This document shows, one piece after another, positions 55,614-64,000 of a stretch of DNA of 64,000 nt. The stretch comes from Paenibacillus taichungensis (GTDB lineage Bacteria; Bacillota; Bacilli; Paenibacillales; Paenibacillaceae). The DNA is taken from positions 248,001 to 312,000 of the forward strand of contig NZ_JABMCC010000100.1 of the NCBI RefSeq assembly GCF_013359905.1. The letters are read 5' to 3'. The translations under genes were made by a program, and so were the position numbers. The notes beneath the pieces are model-generated. The model saw only the letters and a list, made by a program, of their open reading frames with translations, was not told where the DNA came from and ran no database searches. Every line of letters begins with the position of its first letter. Position 1 is the stretch's first letter.

Positions 55614-56303
55614 ATGGAGTCGCCTCAATATATGATGCGCGACATCCCCCAGGAAGAACGCCCGAGAGAACGCATGATGGAATACGGGGCGGGCGCCTTA
55701 AGCCATGCTGAATTGCTGGCGATCTTACTTCGAACTGGTACAAGACAGGAATCCGCAGTGCATATGGCACAGCGGATTCTGACCGAAGCGGGTGGAATTC
55801 GCTCGTTGATGGATTTGAGCCTGGAAGAATTGACTGCGATGAAGGGAATCGGCATGGCCAAGGCTGTACAGCTGAAAGCCAGCATTGAGCTTGGTCATCG
55901 AATTGCGAAGAGCAGACTTACACAGTCAACTTCAATTCGTACCCCTCGTGATGCGGCCGACATCCTTACTGAACAACTGCGTTACTTGCAGAAAGAACAC
56001 TTTGTGTGTCTTTTCCTAAATAGCAAAAACCACATTATTGCCCAGGAAACACTCTCCATGGGTAGCCTTAACGCTTCGATTGTTCATCCGCGTGAAGTGT
56101 TCCGGGCTGCCATCAAATGCAGCAGCGCCTCTATTGTGTGCGCACACAACCATCCCAGTGGTGATCCTACGCCTAGTCCAGAGGACATCCAAATAACCAA
56201 AAGACTGATCGAGGCCGGTGCAATTGTTGGCATAGACGTGCTGGATCACATTATTATCGGAGATGGAACGTACGTAAGTTTGAAGGAGAAGGGCTTAGTA
56301 TAA
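55614..56303 (+). CDS. radC: RadC-like JAB-domain protein
   Basis: 229 residues. The N-terminal helix-hairpin-helix part (EERPRERMMEYGAGALSHAE, MKGIGMAKAVQLKA) is followed by a JAB/MPN metalloprotease-like domain with ligands in CAHNHPSGDPTPSPED and a C-terminal VLDHIIIGDGTYVSLKEKG. The historical link to DNA repair is weak and the biochemical role unsettled. The maf-radC-mreB order is conserved across Bacillales. A 194-base gap follows in which I see no clear terminator or promoter. Confidence 0.93.
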   Translation: MESPQYMMRDIPQEERPRERMMEYGAGALSHAELLAILLRTGTRQESAVHMAQRILTEAGGIRSLMDLSLEELTAMKGIGMAKAVQLKASIELGHRIAKSRLTQSTSIRTPRDAADILTEQLRYLQKEHFVCLFLNSKNHIIAQETLSMGSLNASIVHPREVFRAAIKCSSASIVCAHNHPSGDPTPSPEDIQITKRLIEAGAIVGIDVLDHIIIGDGTYVSLKEKGLV

Positions 56304-56497
56304 TATAATGGTTGGCGTTGATGTTTTCCTATGAATGTTGACGGCGTTGTCCGTAGAAGATAGGTTCACTTTACTAATGCAAAACAATGCAACACAAAAC
56401 AAATGCGAATATTAGCTCCACCACTATGGTGGGAATGAAAATGAAACGCTCTTGATTCACTGGGGCGGCTATATGAGGCAGAAAAGGAGATTACGTC

Positions 56498-57532
56498 ATG
56501 TTTGGTGGTTTTACGAAAGATTTGGGTATTGATTTGGGGACAGCGAATACGCTGGTTTATGTACGTGGAAAAGGAATTGTGGTGCGCGAACCTTCGGTTG
56601 TCGCTATACGGACAGATACAAAAAGCATCGAGGCAGTAGGTGAATCTGCCAAAAAAATGATTGGACGTACACCAGGTAACATTCGTGCCATTCGTCCAAT
56701 GAAAGACGGCGTTATTGCCGATTTCGATACAACGGCAACGATGATCAAATATTTCATCCGTGAGGCGCAGAAACAACGCTCCATGTTCCAACGTCATCCT
56801 AATGTGATGGTATGTGTACCATCGGGGATTACTGCAGTAGAACAACGCGCGGTTGAAGATGCAACCAAACAGGCTGGAGCACGTGAAGCCTATACGATTG
56901 AAGAGCCTTTTGCAGCTGCCATTGGTGCAGATCTGCCTGTATGGGAACCAACGGGTAGTATGGTTGTCGATATTGGTGGTGGTACAACGGAAGTGGCTGT
57001 CATCTCTCTTGGCGGTATTGTAACAAGCCGTTCGGTTCGTGTAGCGGGTGACGAGATGGATGAATCCGTGATTCAATACATTAAACGCCAGTATAATCTG
57101 ATGATCGGTGAACGTACATCGGAGCAGTTGAAAATGGATATCGGATCAGCTATGCCGCTTGAGCAAGTGGAAACAATGGAAATTCGTGGACGCGACCTCG
57201 TTACAGGCTTGCCGAAGACGATTACGATTACTTCGGATGAAATCAGCGAAGCTCTGGCGGATACGGTGAATGCCATTGTTGAAGCTGTAAAAGTAACCTT
57301 GGAGAAATGTCCTCCTGAGCTGGCAGCAGATATTATGGACCGTGGTATTGTTCTCACAGGTGGCGGCGCATTGCTTCGCAATCTGGACAAGCTGCTTGCT
57401 GGTGAGACAGGAATGCCTGTTATCGTAGCAGAGAACCCGCTCGATTGCGTTGCAATCGGAACAGGTAAAGCGCTTGAGAATATTCATTTGTTCAAGAGCA
57501 GAAGCAGTTCGGCAGTTCGTTCCAAACGTTAA
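56498..57532 (+). CDS. mreB: Rod shape-determining protein MreB
   Basis: 344 residues of the actin fold. Nucleotide-site segments are [38 protein letters not shown] and [13 protein letters not shown]-type [13 protein letters not shown]. It forms membrane filaments that direct elongasome movement and side-wall synthesis. GAGGC/AAAGGAG site before the ATG. It is separated from mreC by 188 bases of structured sequence, unlike the tight spacing of mreC-mreD. Confidence 0.97.
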   Translation: MFGGFTKDLGIDLGTANTLVYVRGKGIVVREPSVVAIRTDTKSIEAVGESAKKMIGRTPGNIRAIRPMKDGVIADFDTTATMIKYFIREAQKQRSMFQRHPNVMVCVPSGITAVEQRAVEDATKQAGAREAYTIEEPFAAAIGADLPVWEPTGSMVVDIGGGTTEVAVISLGGIVTSRSVRVAGDEMDESVIQYIKRQYNLMIGERTSEQLKMDIGSAMPLEQVETMEIRGRDLVTGLPKTITITSDEISEALADTVNAIVEAVKVTLEKCPPELAADIMDRGIVLTGGGALLRNLDKLLAGETGMPVIVAENPLDCVAIGTGKALENIHLFKSRSSSAVRSKR

Positions 57533-57540
57533 TTGATATA

Positions 57541-57687
57541 CGCTTTGCTTGGTTCGCTTCACGACCAAGGAGCATGATATCAACGAAGAGGACCCGGTTA
57601 ACCCCGGGAGAGCTATTACCCGCATACCCGGGGAGAATCAGCTGATATTCTCGATGGGACTATAAGTCTGACAGTCTCCCCGCCGGG
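57541..57687 (+). promoter_or_regulatory. Structured GC-rich region between mreB and mreC
   Basis: Three elements: CTTGGTTCG/CGACCAAG (within 57549-57571); CCCGG-TTAACC-CCGGG (57592-57607); and a branched fold in which CCCGGGGAGA (57627-57636) pairs with TCTCCCC-GCC-GGG (57675-57687), enclosing a GAGAAT/ATTCTC hairpin and a GACT/AGTC hairpin. No T run follows, so these are not simple terminators. Confidence 0.5.
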
Positions 57688-57720
57688 CATGGCTCGGAAG
57701 AGAATAATGGATGTTAGAGG

Positions 57721-58593
57721 GTGGTCGAACTGTTTAAACTGCTGGGTAACAAAAGACTTTTTGTTTTGCTGGTGGGCCTTGTTACATTTATCGCGTTAAT
57801 GGGCTTTACGCTCGGTCCGCGAACCGCTCTATCCTGGCCGGAGAAATTCCTGAAGGATTCAGTCGGATTTGTACAATACGTATTTTACAAGCCCGCTTCT
57901 TCTGTAGCGGGCTTTTTCAAAGATTTGGCGAACATGCGTACGGTATATCAAGAAAATGAAGAGCTTCGTATTGCGATGGGTCACTATACCCGGGATCGGC
58001 TGAAATACAATGATATGGAGCAGGTGAATGAACAGCTCCAGAAAGCGCTCAATTTTACGGAAGAACAAAAGAATCGGTATAACTACGGTTCACGAATTGC
58101 TCAGGTCATCAGTGCTAACTCTGACCCGAACAGCAGAACGATTAATATCGACATTGGTGAAAATGCGGGAATTAAGGCTGGAATGGCTGTCACTTCGCAA
58201 GAGGGGCTGGTTGGGGTTGTCAGTCATGTCAGTTCATACACGTCAACCGTTAACCTGTTAACATCCATGGATGCTAATGATCCTACTTCCAATGCCATTG
58301 CAGCTACAGCGGTTGGTAAAGAAAAAGTGTTTGGTATGATTGAGAGTTATGATCCAAAGACCGGCATGCTCAAAATGACCAAGATCTCGGAAGATTCAGA
58401 TATCAAAAAGGGTGATGAAATCATCTCCTCCGGGATTATCAACAATTTTCCAAAGTACATGCGTATCGGAGAAGTGCAGAAGGTTGAAGTTGGGGAATAT
58501 GGCTTGACACGGACTGCGATTATTAAGCCATATGCAAGCTTTCTGGACTGGAAAGAGCTGATTGTGATTATCCCACCTGAGGTAAAAGAATAA
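57721..58593 (+). CDS. mreC: Rod shape-determining protein MreC
   Basis: 290 residues from GTG 57721; the ribosome binding site is not strong (GGATG ten bases before). One N-terminal membrane helix (LFVLLVGLVTFIALMGFTL), a coiled coil (~65-110: QENEELRIAMGHYTRDRLK) and extracellular beta barrels (VTSQEGLVGVVSHVSSYT, GDEIISSGIINNFPK). MreC links MreB to PBP2-class enzymes outside the membrane. The start lies just behind the structured mreB-mreC region. Its stop overlaps the mreD start (TAATG). Confidence 0.94.
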   Translation: MVELFKLLGNKRLFVLLVGLVTFIALMGFTLGPRTALSWPEKFLKDSVGFVQYVFYKPASSVAGFFKDLANMRTVYQENEELRIAMGHYTRDRLKYNDMEQVNEQLQKALNFTEEQKNRYNYGSRIAQVISANSDPNSRTINIDIGENAGIKAGMAVTSQEGLVGVVSHVSSYTSTVNLLTSMDANDPTSNAIAATAVGKEKVFGMIESYDPKTGMLKMTKISEDSDIKKGDEIISSGIINNFPKYMRIGEVQKVEVGEYGLTRTAIIKPYASFLDWKELIVIIPPEVKE

Positions 58594-59126
58594 TGATAAC
58601 GCGCAAGCAAGTCTTATTCCTGTTACTGTTCATTTTGTTCATTGTTGAAGGAACGATCCTTCCGCTGCTCATTCCTTCGGCTTGGCAAATGCGTATTTCT
58701 GCCAACCTGGTCTATATCGTGATTTTGTTTATTGCTGTATATCATCATCGGCACACGGCGTTGGTGCTTGGCATATTATTCGGACTCTTGCACGATGTCG
58801 TATTTTACGGCGAAATGATTGGACCATACGGATTCTCGATGGGATTATCGGCATATATGATGGGACTTATTTTTCAAGCGCCGCGCGCACCACTGCCCGT
58901 TATGGTTTCCGTCGTCCTTTTGGGAAGTCTGCTGAATGACACCATGTTATTCTTTCTGTACAAGCTCTTTCAACTCAATCATGTGACATTTGACTGGGCA
59001 CTGCTTGAATACATGATTCCCAATTTGTTCATTCATTTTGTGTTCGCGCTGATCGTTTATGTTCCTCTTCGGAAACAACTGGAGCGAATTGGTAAGAGAA
59101 AGAGCAAAGCACAAGAAGCTTCTTGA
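58593..59126 (+). CDS. mreD: Rod shape-determining protein MreD
   Basis: 177 residues, almost wholly hydrophobic with about five or six helices: QVLFLLLFILFIVEGTILP, NLVYIVILFIAVYHH, ALVLGILFGLLHDVVFYG (the conserved G-x-x-x-D in the core) and VMVSVVLLGSLLNDTMLFF. It is the membrane partner of MreC in the elongasome. Translationally coupled to mreC by a one-base overlap. The C-terminus is basic (ERIGKRKSKAQEAS). Confidence 0.93.
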   Translation: MITRKQVLFLLLFILFIVEGTILPLLIPSAWQMRISANLVYIVILFIAVYHHRHTALVLGILFGLLHDVVFYGEMIGPYGFSMGLSAYMMGLIFQAPRAPLPVMVSVVLLGSLLNDTMLFFLYKLFQLNHVTFDWALLEYMIPNLFIHFVFALIVYVPLRKQLERIGKRKSKAQEAS

Positions 59127-59199
59127 TACATTTATGGAGTGAGAAGCAGGAACTTGGGGACCCGGGCACGAAATGTAATGAGATGGGAGGGACAGGCTT

Positions 59200-59862
59200 A
59201 TGACGGTAAAATCGAATCACGTAACGATTAAAGGCATCCGAGACGGCCTGGTTTTCCTGTTGGACGATCAATGTGAATTCGAGGAATTGCTCTACGAGCT
59301 CCGCTATAAGCTGGAACACAGCCATCAAAATATTTTGACCGGACCGATAGTTCATGTGGATATCAAACTGGGCAACCGGGAAGTGACGGAGAACCAGAAA
59401 GAAGCAATTCTTGATATATTGAAACAAAAAGGGAATTTGCTCATTCGTTCCATAGACTCACCGGCCCTTAAACCAGAGGTTAAAGGGCCGCCGCCGATTG
59501 TAACTATGTGTGGTATGGTACGTTCGGGTCAGGTGCTTCATCATGAAGGGAATCTACTGTTTCTTGGTGATATCAATCCGGGGGGCACAGTAACGTGTAC
59601 CGGAGATATATATGTTTTGGGTTCACTCAGAGGCATGGCTCACGCTGGAATTGGTGGGGACGAAGACTCGATCATTGCTGCTTCGGTGTTTGCACCAACG
59701 CAGCTGCGGATCGCTGACATCATCAGCCGTCCTCCCGATGAGTGGGAGAGCCGAGAGACCGGTATGGAATTTGCTTATTTACAGGACAATCAGATGCAGA
59801 TCGACAAGATGAGCAATATCGTTCGGTTGCGCCGAGATTTTAATGTGTTTAAAGGAGTGTAG
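59200..59862 (+). CDS. minC: Septum site-determining protein MinC
   Basis: 220 residues. The N-terminal FtsZ-inhibiting domain (VTIKGIRDGLVFLLDDQCEF, ALLDILKQKG-type EAILDILKQKGNLL) and the C-terminal beta-helix (GMVRSGQVLHHEGNLLFLGD, INPGGTVTCTGDIYVLGSLRG, shown in part) that binds MinD are both complete. It blocks Z-ring assembly at the poles. Four bases before minD; GGGAGGGACAGG upstream of the ATG. Confidence 0.94.
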   Translation: MTVKSNHVTIKGIRDGLVFLLDDQCEFEELLYELRYKLEHSHQNILTGPIVHVDIKLGNREVTENQKEAILDILKQKGNLLIRSIDSPALKPEVKGPPPIVTMCGMVRSGQVLHHEGNLLFLGDINPGGTVTCTGDIYVLGSLRGMAHAGIGGDEDSIIAASVFAPTQLRIADIISRPPDEWESRETGMEFAYLQDNQMQIDKMSNIVRLRRDFNVFKGV

Positions 59863-59865
59863 CTC

Positions 59866-60660
59866 ATGGGAGAGGCGATCGTGATCACTTCGGGTAAAGG
59901 CGGCGTTGGTAAAACAACCACCTCGGCAAACATCGGGACAGCGCTGGCGCTGCTCGGTAAAAAGGTTTGTCTGGTAGATACCGATATCGGCCTTCGCAAT
60001 CTGGATGTCGTGATGGGACTCGAAAACCGGATCATTTATGATCTGTGCGACGTTGCAGACGGCCGCTGCCGACTGAATCAGGCTTTGGTCAAAGATAAAC
60101 GTTTTGAAGAATTATATATGCTGCCTGCAGCACAAACGAGAGATAAGAACTCTGTGTCACCAGAACAGGTGAAGGACATTATTCTCGAATTGAAAAAAGA
60201 TTTTGAATACGTCATTATTGATTGTCCAGCCGGAATTGAGCAGGGGTTCAAAAATGCGGTTGCAGGAGCTGACCAGGCGATTGTGGTCACTACACCAGAA
60301 AATGCGGCTGTGCGTGATGCGGACCGTGTCATTGGTTTGCTGGAGAGTTCGCACATTCAATCACCAAAATTGGTTGTGAACCGTATCCGCAACAATATGG
60401 TCAAATCAGGCGACATGCTCGACATTGACGGTATTTTACAAGTACTTAATATTGATCTGATCGGGATCGTTCCTGATGATGAACTTGTCATTAAGGCAGC
60501 CAACTCGGGAGAGCCCACCGTAATGAATCCGGATTCACTTGCGGCCATTGCCTATCGTAATATTGCCCGTCGAATTCTGGGAGACACCGTTCCTCTGATG
60601 CAATTGGAGCAAAAAAAAGGTGCTTTCACACGTTTTAAGAAGTTCTTTGGAATGGGTTAA
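59866..60660 (+). CDS. minD: Septum site-determining ATPase MinD
   Basis: 264 residues. Deviant Walker A SGKGGVGKTTTS with the signature Lys, switch LVDTDIGLRNLDVVMG, VIIDCPAGIEQGF and VTTPENAAVRDADR are all present. The C-terminus ends in an amphipathic basic helix (KKGAFTRFKKFFGMG), the membrane-targeting sequence. It recruits MinC to the membrane near the poles. It closes the mreBCD-minCD block. Confidence 0.97.
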   Translation: MGEAIVITSGKGGVGKTTTSANIGTALALLGKKVCLVDTDIGLRNLDVVMGLENRIIYDLCDVADGRCRLNQALVKDKRFEELYMLPAAQTRDKNSVSPEQVKDIILELKKDFEYVIIDCPAGIEQGFKNAVAGADQAIVVTTPENAAVRDADRVIGLLESSHIQSPKLVVNRIRNNMVKSGDMLDIDGILQVLNIDLIGIVPDDELVIKAANSGEPTVMNPDSLAAIAYRNIARRILGDTVPLMQLEQKKGAFTRFKKFFGMG

Positions 60661-60689
60661 CTCGCTCTTTCTCATCACATTCATGTATG

Positions 60690-60719
60690 ATAGCCGTGGC
60701 CCTCAAGCCCGGCTTTTTG
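60690..60719 (+). terminator. Probable weak terminator after minD
   Basis: AGCCG pairs with CGGCT around GG/CC-containing sequence, followed by TTTTTG. Short stem, so modest confidence. Confidence 0.4.
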
Positions 60720-60826
60720 AATATTATGGAGCATTTTTATTAAAGGCGTCTTGTATGAACAGGATATGTACTTCACAGGAGGACTCCACGTTGTGGGGTT
60801 ATTTTTGCTTCCAACCGAAGCTTGTT

Positions 60827-60854
60827 CATATTATGAACGAGCCCCTCATAGGAT
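60827..60854 (+). promoter_or_regulatory. Candidate sigma-E promoter of spoIVFA
   Basis: CATATT (60827-60832), 14 bases, CATAGGAT (60847-60854), resembling the mother-cell sigma-E pattern (ATATT, ~14, CATACAnT). It lies 33 bases before the start codon. The spoIVF operon is sigma-E-dependent in Bacillus, which supports the call. Confidence 0.45.
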
Positions 60855-60886
60855 GTAGTAAACAAGCCTCGGCGGGAGGACATTCC

Positions 60887-61771
60887 ATGAATACGAAACT
60901 CAGAATCAAGCAGAGAAGAGAAGAACGCATTCGGCGGTTAATGGATGGGGCTACGGAAGAAATGATGCAGCAGCGAGAATCGGGCCCGGTATTCGACAAG
61001 CGTACATCTACGCAACGTAATCCCTTCTCGTCTGTGGATATACAAGAAAATCTACGAACGGCAAGATCTTCGTTGGCAGAACCGGAAAGAGATCCGGAAT
61101 GGCTGTGGAAAAAAGAGAACGGACATTATGGTCCTGGCGGTCATCCGCGTTTTAATCTGATGAAGTCATTCGTGGGACGAACGGTGGTTAGCATTTTATT
61201 ATTTGGCGGTGTCTGGGGATTGTTCCAGTTGAACACTTCGTGGACGACACCTGCCAAAACCGTGATCGCCGACATGCTGCATCGGGACATGGATTTTGCC
61301 TATGCTGCTGCCTGGTACGAACGGCATTTTGGCGGAACACCATCATTCCTGCCTGTTCTTGGACATACCACCGATCCTGTGAACAGCTCAGGTATTCGAC
61401 ACCTGCTCGGCAAACCGATCTCGGGAACCGTCGTTCAGCCTTTTGCACTGAGCATGAAAGGCATTGAGATTGTTCCCGAAGCTGGCGGTACGGGACTTGT
61501 TCAAGTAGTCAGTTCAGATGCGGGACGAGTACTTCAAGTATTGGATGATCCGGAAAATGGGACAACGGTTGTAATTCAGCACTCTGGTCAAGTCACAGCC
61601 ATATACGGACGTTTGAACGAAAGTGAAGTCCAGGTGAATGATTGGGTAGAAGCGGGTGATGCGGTCGGCAGCCTAAAGAAGACTGGAAATGAGCAACCTG
61701 CCACATTGTATTTCGCTGTAAAAGAGGGCGAGCAGTACGTGGACCCTGCGGAAGTGGTTGCCCTTGATTAG
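60887..61771 (+). CDS. spoIVFA: Stage IV sporulation protein FA-like (degenerate M23 domain)
   Basis: 294 residues from ATG 60887, with GGGAGGA six bases upstream. A basic N-terminal region (RIKQRREERIRRLM), one membrane helix (FVGRTVVSILLFGGVWGLF) and a C-terminal LytM/M23-like domain (GKPISGTVVQPFA ... VVIQHSGQVTAIYGRL ... VEAGDAVG ... TLYFAVKEG). The metal-binding HxxxD and HxH residues of active M23 peptidases are replaced, as expected for SpoIVFA. It holds the SpoIVFB protease inactive in the outer forespore membrane until the forespore signals. It overlaps spoIVFB. Confidence 0.88.
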   Translation: MNTKLRIKQRREERIRRLMDGATEEMMQQRESGPVFDKRTSTQRNPFSSVDIQENLRTARSSLAEPERDPEWLWKKENGHYGPGGHPRFNLMKSFVGRTVVSILLFGGVWGLFQLNTSWTTPAKTVIADMLHRDMDFAYAAAWYERHFGGTPSFLPVLGHTTDPVNSSGIRHLLGKPISGTVVQPFALSMKGIEIVPEAGGTGLVQVVSSDAGRVLQVLDDPENGTTVVIQHSGQVTAIYGRLNESEVQVNDWVEAGDAVGSLKKTGNEQPATLYFAVKEGEQYVDPAEVVALD

Positions 61772-62624
61772 GTTGTGGGGTGTACGTATCTCGTTTCATC
61801 CTTTTTTTGTGATTATCATGATGGCTTCCCTGCTGACCGGGAACTTTATTGAACTCATTACGTTGTTTGCCATCGTTTTTATTCATGAATGTGGACATGC
61901 TGCAGCGGCAGCCCTTCTGGGCTGCCGTGTCCTTTCGATACAGATGCTTCCTTTTGGCGGCGTCGCCGTTATTGAAGATGCCGGGAATATTACAGCCCGC
62001 CGGGAGATTATTATCGCTTTGGCAGGTCCCTTTCAAAATATGCTCATGGTTGGAGTTGTTTTGTTGCTGAAGTACGGGAACCTGGGAGACCCGCTTTTTT
62101 TGGATTATATTATACAGGGGAATCTGCTGATTGCCCTATTTAACCTGCTACCGGTGTTGCCGCTGGATGGCGGTAAAATTGTACAGGCACTCGTTAGTCT
62201 TGCTGCTCCCTACTATACGACATTGATGTGGACTTACAGAATCAGCATTCTGTGTAGTGCAGGGGTTATCTTGGTTGCCATCGGTCGGTGGTTTACCGGT
62301 GATTACGGGCTGCCTTTAAATATTCTGTTGGTCGGAATTTTTCTGTTCTATTCCAATGTGACGGATTACCGAAATATTCCATACCGTTTTATCCGATTTC
62401 TAATGAATCGTGAAAGTGCATTCACCCGACATGCAGCTACAGGTAGTTTGGCGCAGCCGATTATCTCATTTCCGGCGAAACCTTTGGAGACTATTTTGCG
62501 TCTATTAAAGAGAGAAAGATACCATATGATATATGTGATGAATAGACAGGGAAGAATCATGGCTGTTTTGCCTGAGCAGCGAATCATCGGTTCTTATTTC
62601 AAACAAGACACGGATAAGTTGTAG
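61758..62624 (+). CDS. spoIVFB: Intramembrane site-2 metalloprotease SpoIVFB (M50)
   Basis: Up to 288 residues. The zinc site HEXXH is in FIHECGHAAAAALLG and the third ligand in LPVLPLDGGKIVQ; several membrane helices surround them, and a CBS-like C-terminal region follows (MIYVMNRQGRIMAVLPEQRI). It cleaves pro-sigma-K in the mother cell during sporulation. The start is uncertain: TTG 61758 overlaps spoIVFA, while TTG 61764 (LIRLWGVRISFHP) lies six bases after GGAAGTGG and may be better. No ATG is available before the first helix. Confidence 0.92.
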   Translation: MPLIRLWGVRISFHPFFVIIMMASLLTGNFIELITLFAIVFIHECGHAAAAALLGCRVLSIQMLPFGGVAVIEDAGNITARREIIIALAGPFQNMLMVGVVLLLKYGNLGDPLFLDYIIQGNLLIALFNLLPVLPLDGGKIVQALVSLAAPYYTTLMWTYRISILCSAGVILVAIGRWFTGDYGLPLNILLVGIFLFYSNVTDYRNIPYRFIRFLMNRESAFTRHAATGSLAQPIISFPAKPLETILRLLKRERYHMIYVMNRQGRIMAVLPEQRIIGSYFKQDTDKL

Positions 62625-62728
62625 CATCTTGGTGGATATGTCCTGAATTGGGTTAATACATGTACAATGAGTATGCAAAGATACAGAATGGATGTGGATG
62701 AATTGAATTGTCTTCTAGAGGTGAAGCC

Positions 62729-63979
62729 ATGAAACAAATGATTGTACATAATGAACATAACCTCATGCAAATGGCGCTTCTGGAAGAAGGCAAAGCTGTA
62801 GAATTCATGGCAGAGCGTACACGCGAGCGTGGACTGCTGGGTTCGTATTTCAAAGGACGGGTAGTGAACGTGTTACCAGGTATGCAAGCTGCTTTTGTGG
62901 ATATCGGTCAGAAAAAGAATGCTTTTCTGTATGTGGACGATGTGTTGCATCCCAATCTGGAGAAACAACCCAAAGTGAAGCCTTCGATTTCGGAGCTGCT
63001 TCGTCCAGGTCAGGATGTAATCGTCCAGGTCCTGAAGGAGCCAGTAGGGAGCAAGGGAGCCCGGGTGACGACTCATTATTCGCTGCCGGGCCGATGGCTT
63101 GTCTACATGCCTTTAGCGGACTATGTGGCCGTCTCCAAAAAAATTGCCCGTGAGGGTGATCGATCCCGCCTCAAAACGCTGGGTGAACAGCTGAGACGGA
63201 ACGAAGAGGGGCTTATCATACGAACCGTATCCGCAGAGGAACAGAGGGAAGCCATTCAGGCCGACCTGGAAACATTACGTGAGCAGTGGCGTCTGATTCG
63301 TGAAAAAGCGGATAGTTTGCCTTCACCAAGCCTGCTGCATCGAGACCACAGTATGGTTCAGCGGATCATTCGTGATGTGTATACGCCTGGCAGTGATGAA
63401 GTCATAACGGATAATGAAGCACAAGCCCGTGAATTGAGTGCTTTGCTGGAGGAAATCTGTCCAGGCCATCAACCTAAAGTACAGGTGTACCGGGGAGAAG
63501 AATCAATTTTTGCTGCTTATAGAGTGCAGGAGCAGTTGAACAGGGATTTCGCCCGTAAGGTATGGCTGCCTGGTGGCGGCTATATTGTCATTGATCATAC
63601 CGAGGCGCTCACTGTAGTCGATGTCAATACAGGCAAGTACACGGGAGCAGGCGGTGACAGTCTGGAAGAGACCGTAACGGAAACGAACATGCAGGCAGCG
63701 GTTGAGATCGCCCGTTTAATGCGTCTTCGGGATATCGGCGGCATGATTATTGTGGACTTCATTGATATGGAGGAAGCGATGAACCGGCATGAAGTTGCGG
63801 CAACGCTGGAAAATGAACTCAAGAAGGATCGAACCAAGGCTTTTGTGATGGGTTGGACCAAGCTGGGGTTGCTCGAACTTACCCGTAAGAAGGTACGAGA
63901 AGAGAGCACGCTCCCATACGTGGAGCCGTGTTCTTCCTGTCATGGGACAGGCAAAAGATATATTTCGCCGTTGCATTGA
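62729..63979 (+). CDS. rng: Ribonuclease E/G family endoribonuclease
   Basis: 416 residues from ATG 62729, with GAGGTGA upstream. An S1 RNA-binding domain (~35-130: GSYFKGRVVNVLPGMQAAFV) is followed by the RNase E/G core with the DNase I-like catalytic Asp region (EALTVVDVNTGKY; GGMIIVDFIDM) and the zinc link C401-SS-C404 in CSSCHGTGK. It cleaves single-stranded 5'-monophosphorylated RNA. The protein stops 12 residues after the second zinc Cys, lacking the ~80-residue small domain found in E. coli RNase G. It lies just after spoIVFB; rplU usually follows, but the window ends. Confidence 0.93.
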   Translation: MKQMIVHNEHNLMQMALLEEGKAVEFMAERTRERGLLGSYFKGRVVNVLPGMQAAFVDIGQKKNAFLYVDDVLHPNLEKQPKVKPSISELLRPGQDVIVQVLKEPVGSKGARVTTHYSLPGRWLVYMPLADYVAVSKKIAREGDRSRLKTLGEQLRRNEEGLIIRTVSAEEQREAIQADLETLREQWRLIREKADSLPSPSLLHRDHSMVQRIIRDVYTPGSDEVITDNEAQARELSALLEEICPGHQPKVQVYRGEESIFAAYRVQEQLNRDFARKVWLPGGGYIVIDHTEALTVVDVNTGKYTGAGGDSLEETVTETNMQAAVEIARLMRLRDIGGMIIVDFIDMEEAMNRHEVAATLENELKKDRTKAFVMGWTKLGLLELTRKKVREESTLPYVEPCSSCHGTGKRYISPLH

Positions 63980-64000
63980 TTTTTAGTATGGTTGGTGGTA

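Noticed and set aside
56366-57076. Minus-strand open frame of ~236 codons over mreB
   Set aside because: Shadow of mreB; amino-acid composition and absence of a start site argue against it.
57202-57687. Intrinsic terminator between mreB and mreC
   Set aside because: The hairpins there are strong but none is followed by a T run.

Overview
The window is a contiguous stretch of chromosome from a low-to-mid GC, endospore-forming Gram-positive bacterium, most likely Paenibacillus. The evidence is the sporulation and germination set (gerM, spoVID, spoIIB, spoIVFA/B, lonB), a T-box-controlled valS, an SLH-anchored surface protease, strong AGGAGG-type ribosome binding sites with several TTG/GTG starts, and gene order that follows the Bacillus blocks ysoA-tig-clpX-lonB-lonA-ysxC-hem operon-spoVID-valS-folC and spoIIB-maf-radC-mreBCD-minCD-spoIVFAB. 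No rRNA, CRISPR array, transposase or prophage was seen.

1-7.1 kb: the 3' end of a methyltransferase, an MBL-fold hydrolase, an ApbE/ferric-reductase-like flavinylation module whose first gene is a short secreted protein ending in TGAS, pgpA (minus strand), then gerM-rph-rdgB. 7.1-12.8 kb: after two tandem terminators and a perfect 14-bp LexA-like palindrome comes a tight five-gene operon of the uncharacterised STM4015/4014/4013/4012/4011 type: leucine-rich-repeat protein, ATP-grasp protein, alkaline-phosphatase-superfamily hydrolase and two radical SAM enzymes. This is the best candidate for an undescribed system. A convergent asparagine synthetase (12.9-14.8 kb) and small conserved unknown genes follow.

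16.5-24.0 kb: a segment bounded by two inverted tRNA-Arg(UCU) genes, each with its own promoter and a near-identical terminator. It carries a methyltransferase, a 1508-residue subtilisin-family protease with PA and SLH domains, and a CynX-type MFS exporter.

24.2-64 kb is core chromosome almost entirely on the plus strand: protein quality control (ysoA, tig, clpP, clpX, lonB, lonA) with ispG inserted; ysxC; a tetrapyrrole operon hemA-hemX-precorrin-2 dehydrogenase-hemC-cobA/hemD fusion-hemB-hemL that can supply both heme and siroheme; a pseudouridine synthase; spoVID; T-box-valS; folC; murC; spoIIB; DUF4321; maf; radC; mreBCD; minCD; spoIVFA/B; and an RNase E/G family enzyme ending just before the window edge. 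Several leaders look structured: mreB-mreC, hemB-hemL, ispG, and the 576-bp gap before hemA. ysoA appears to begin with an ATT codon.
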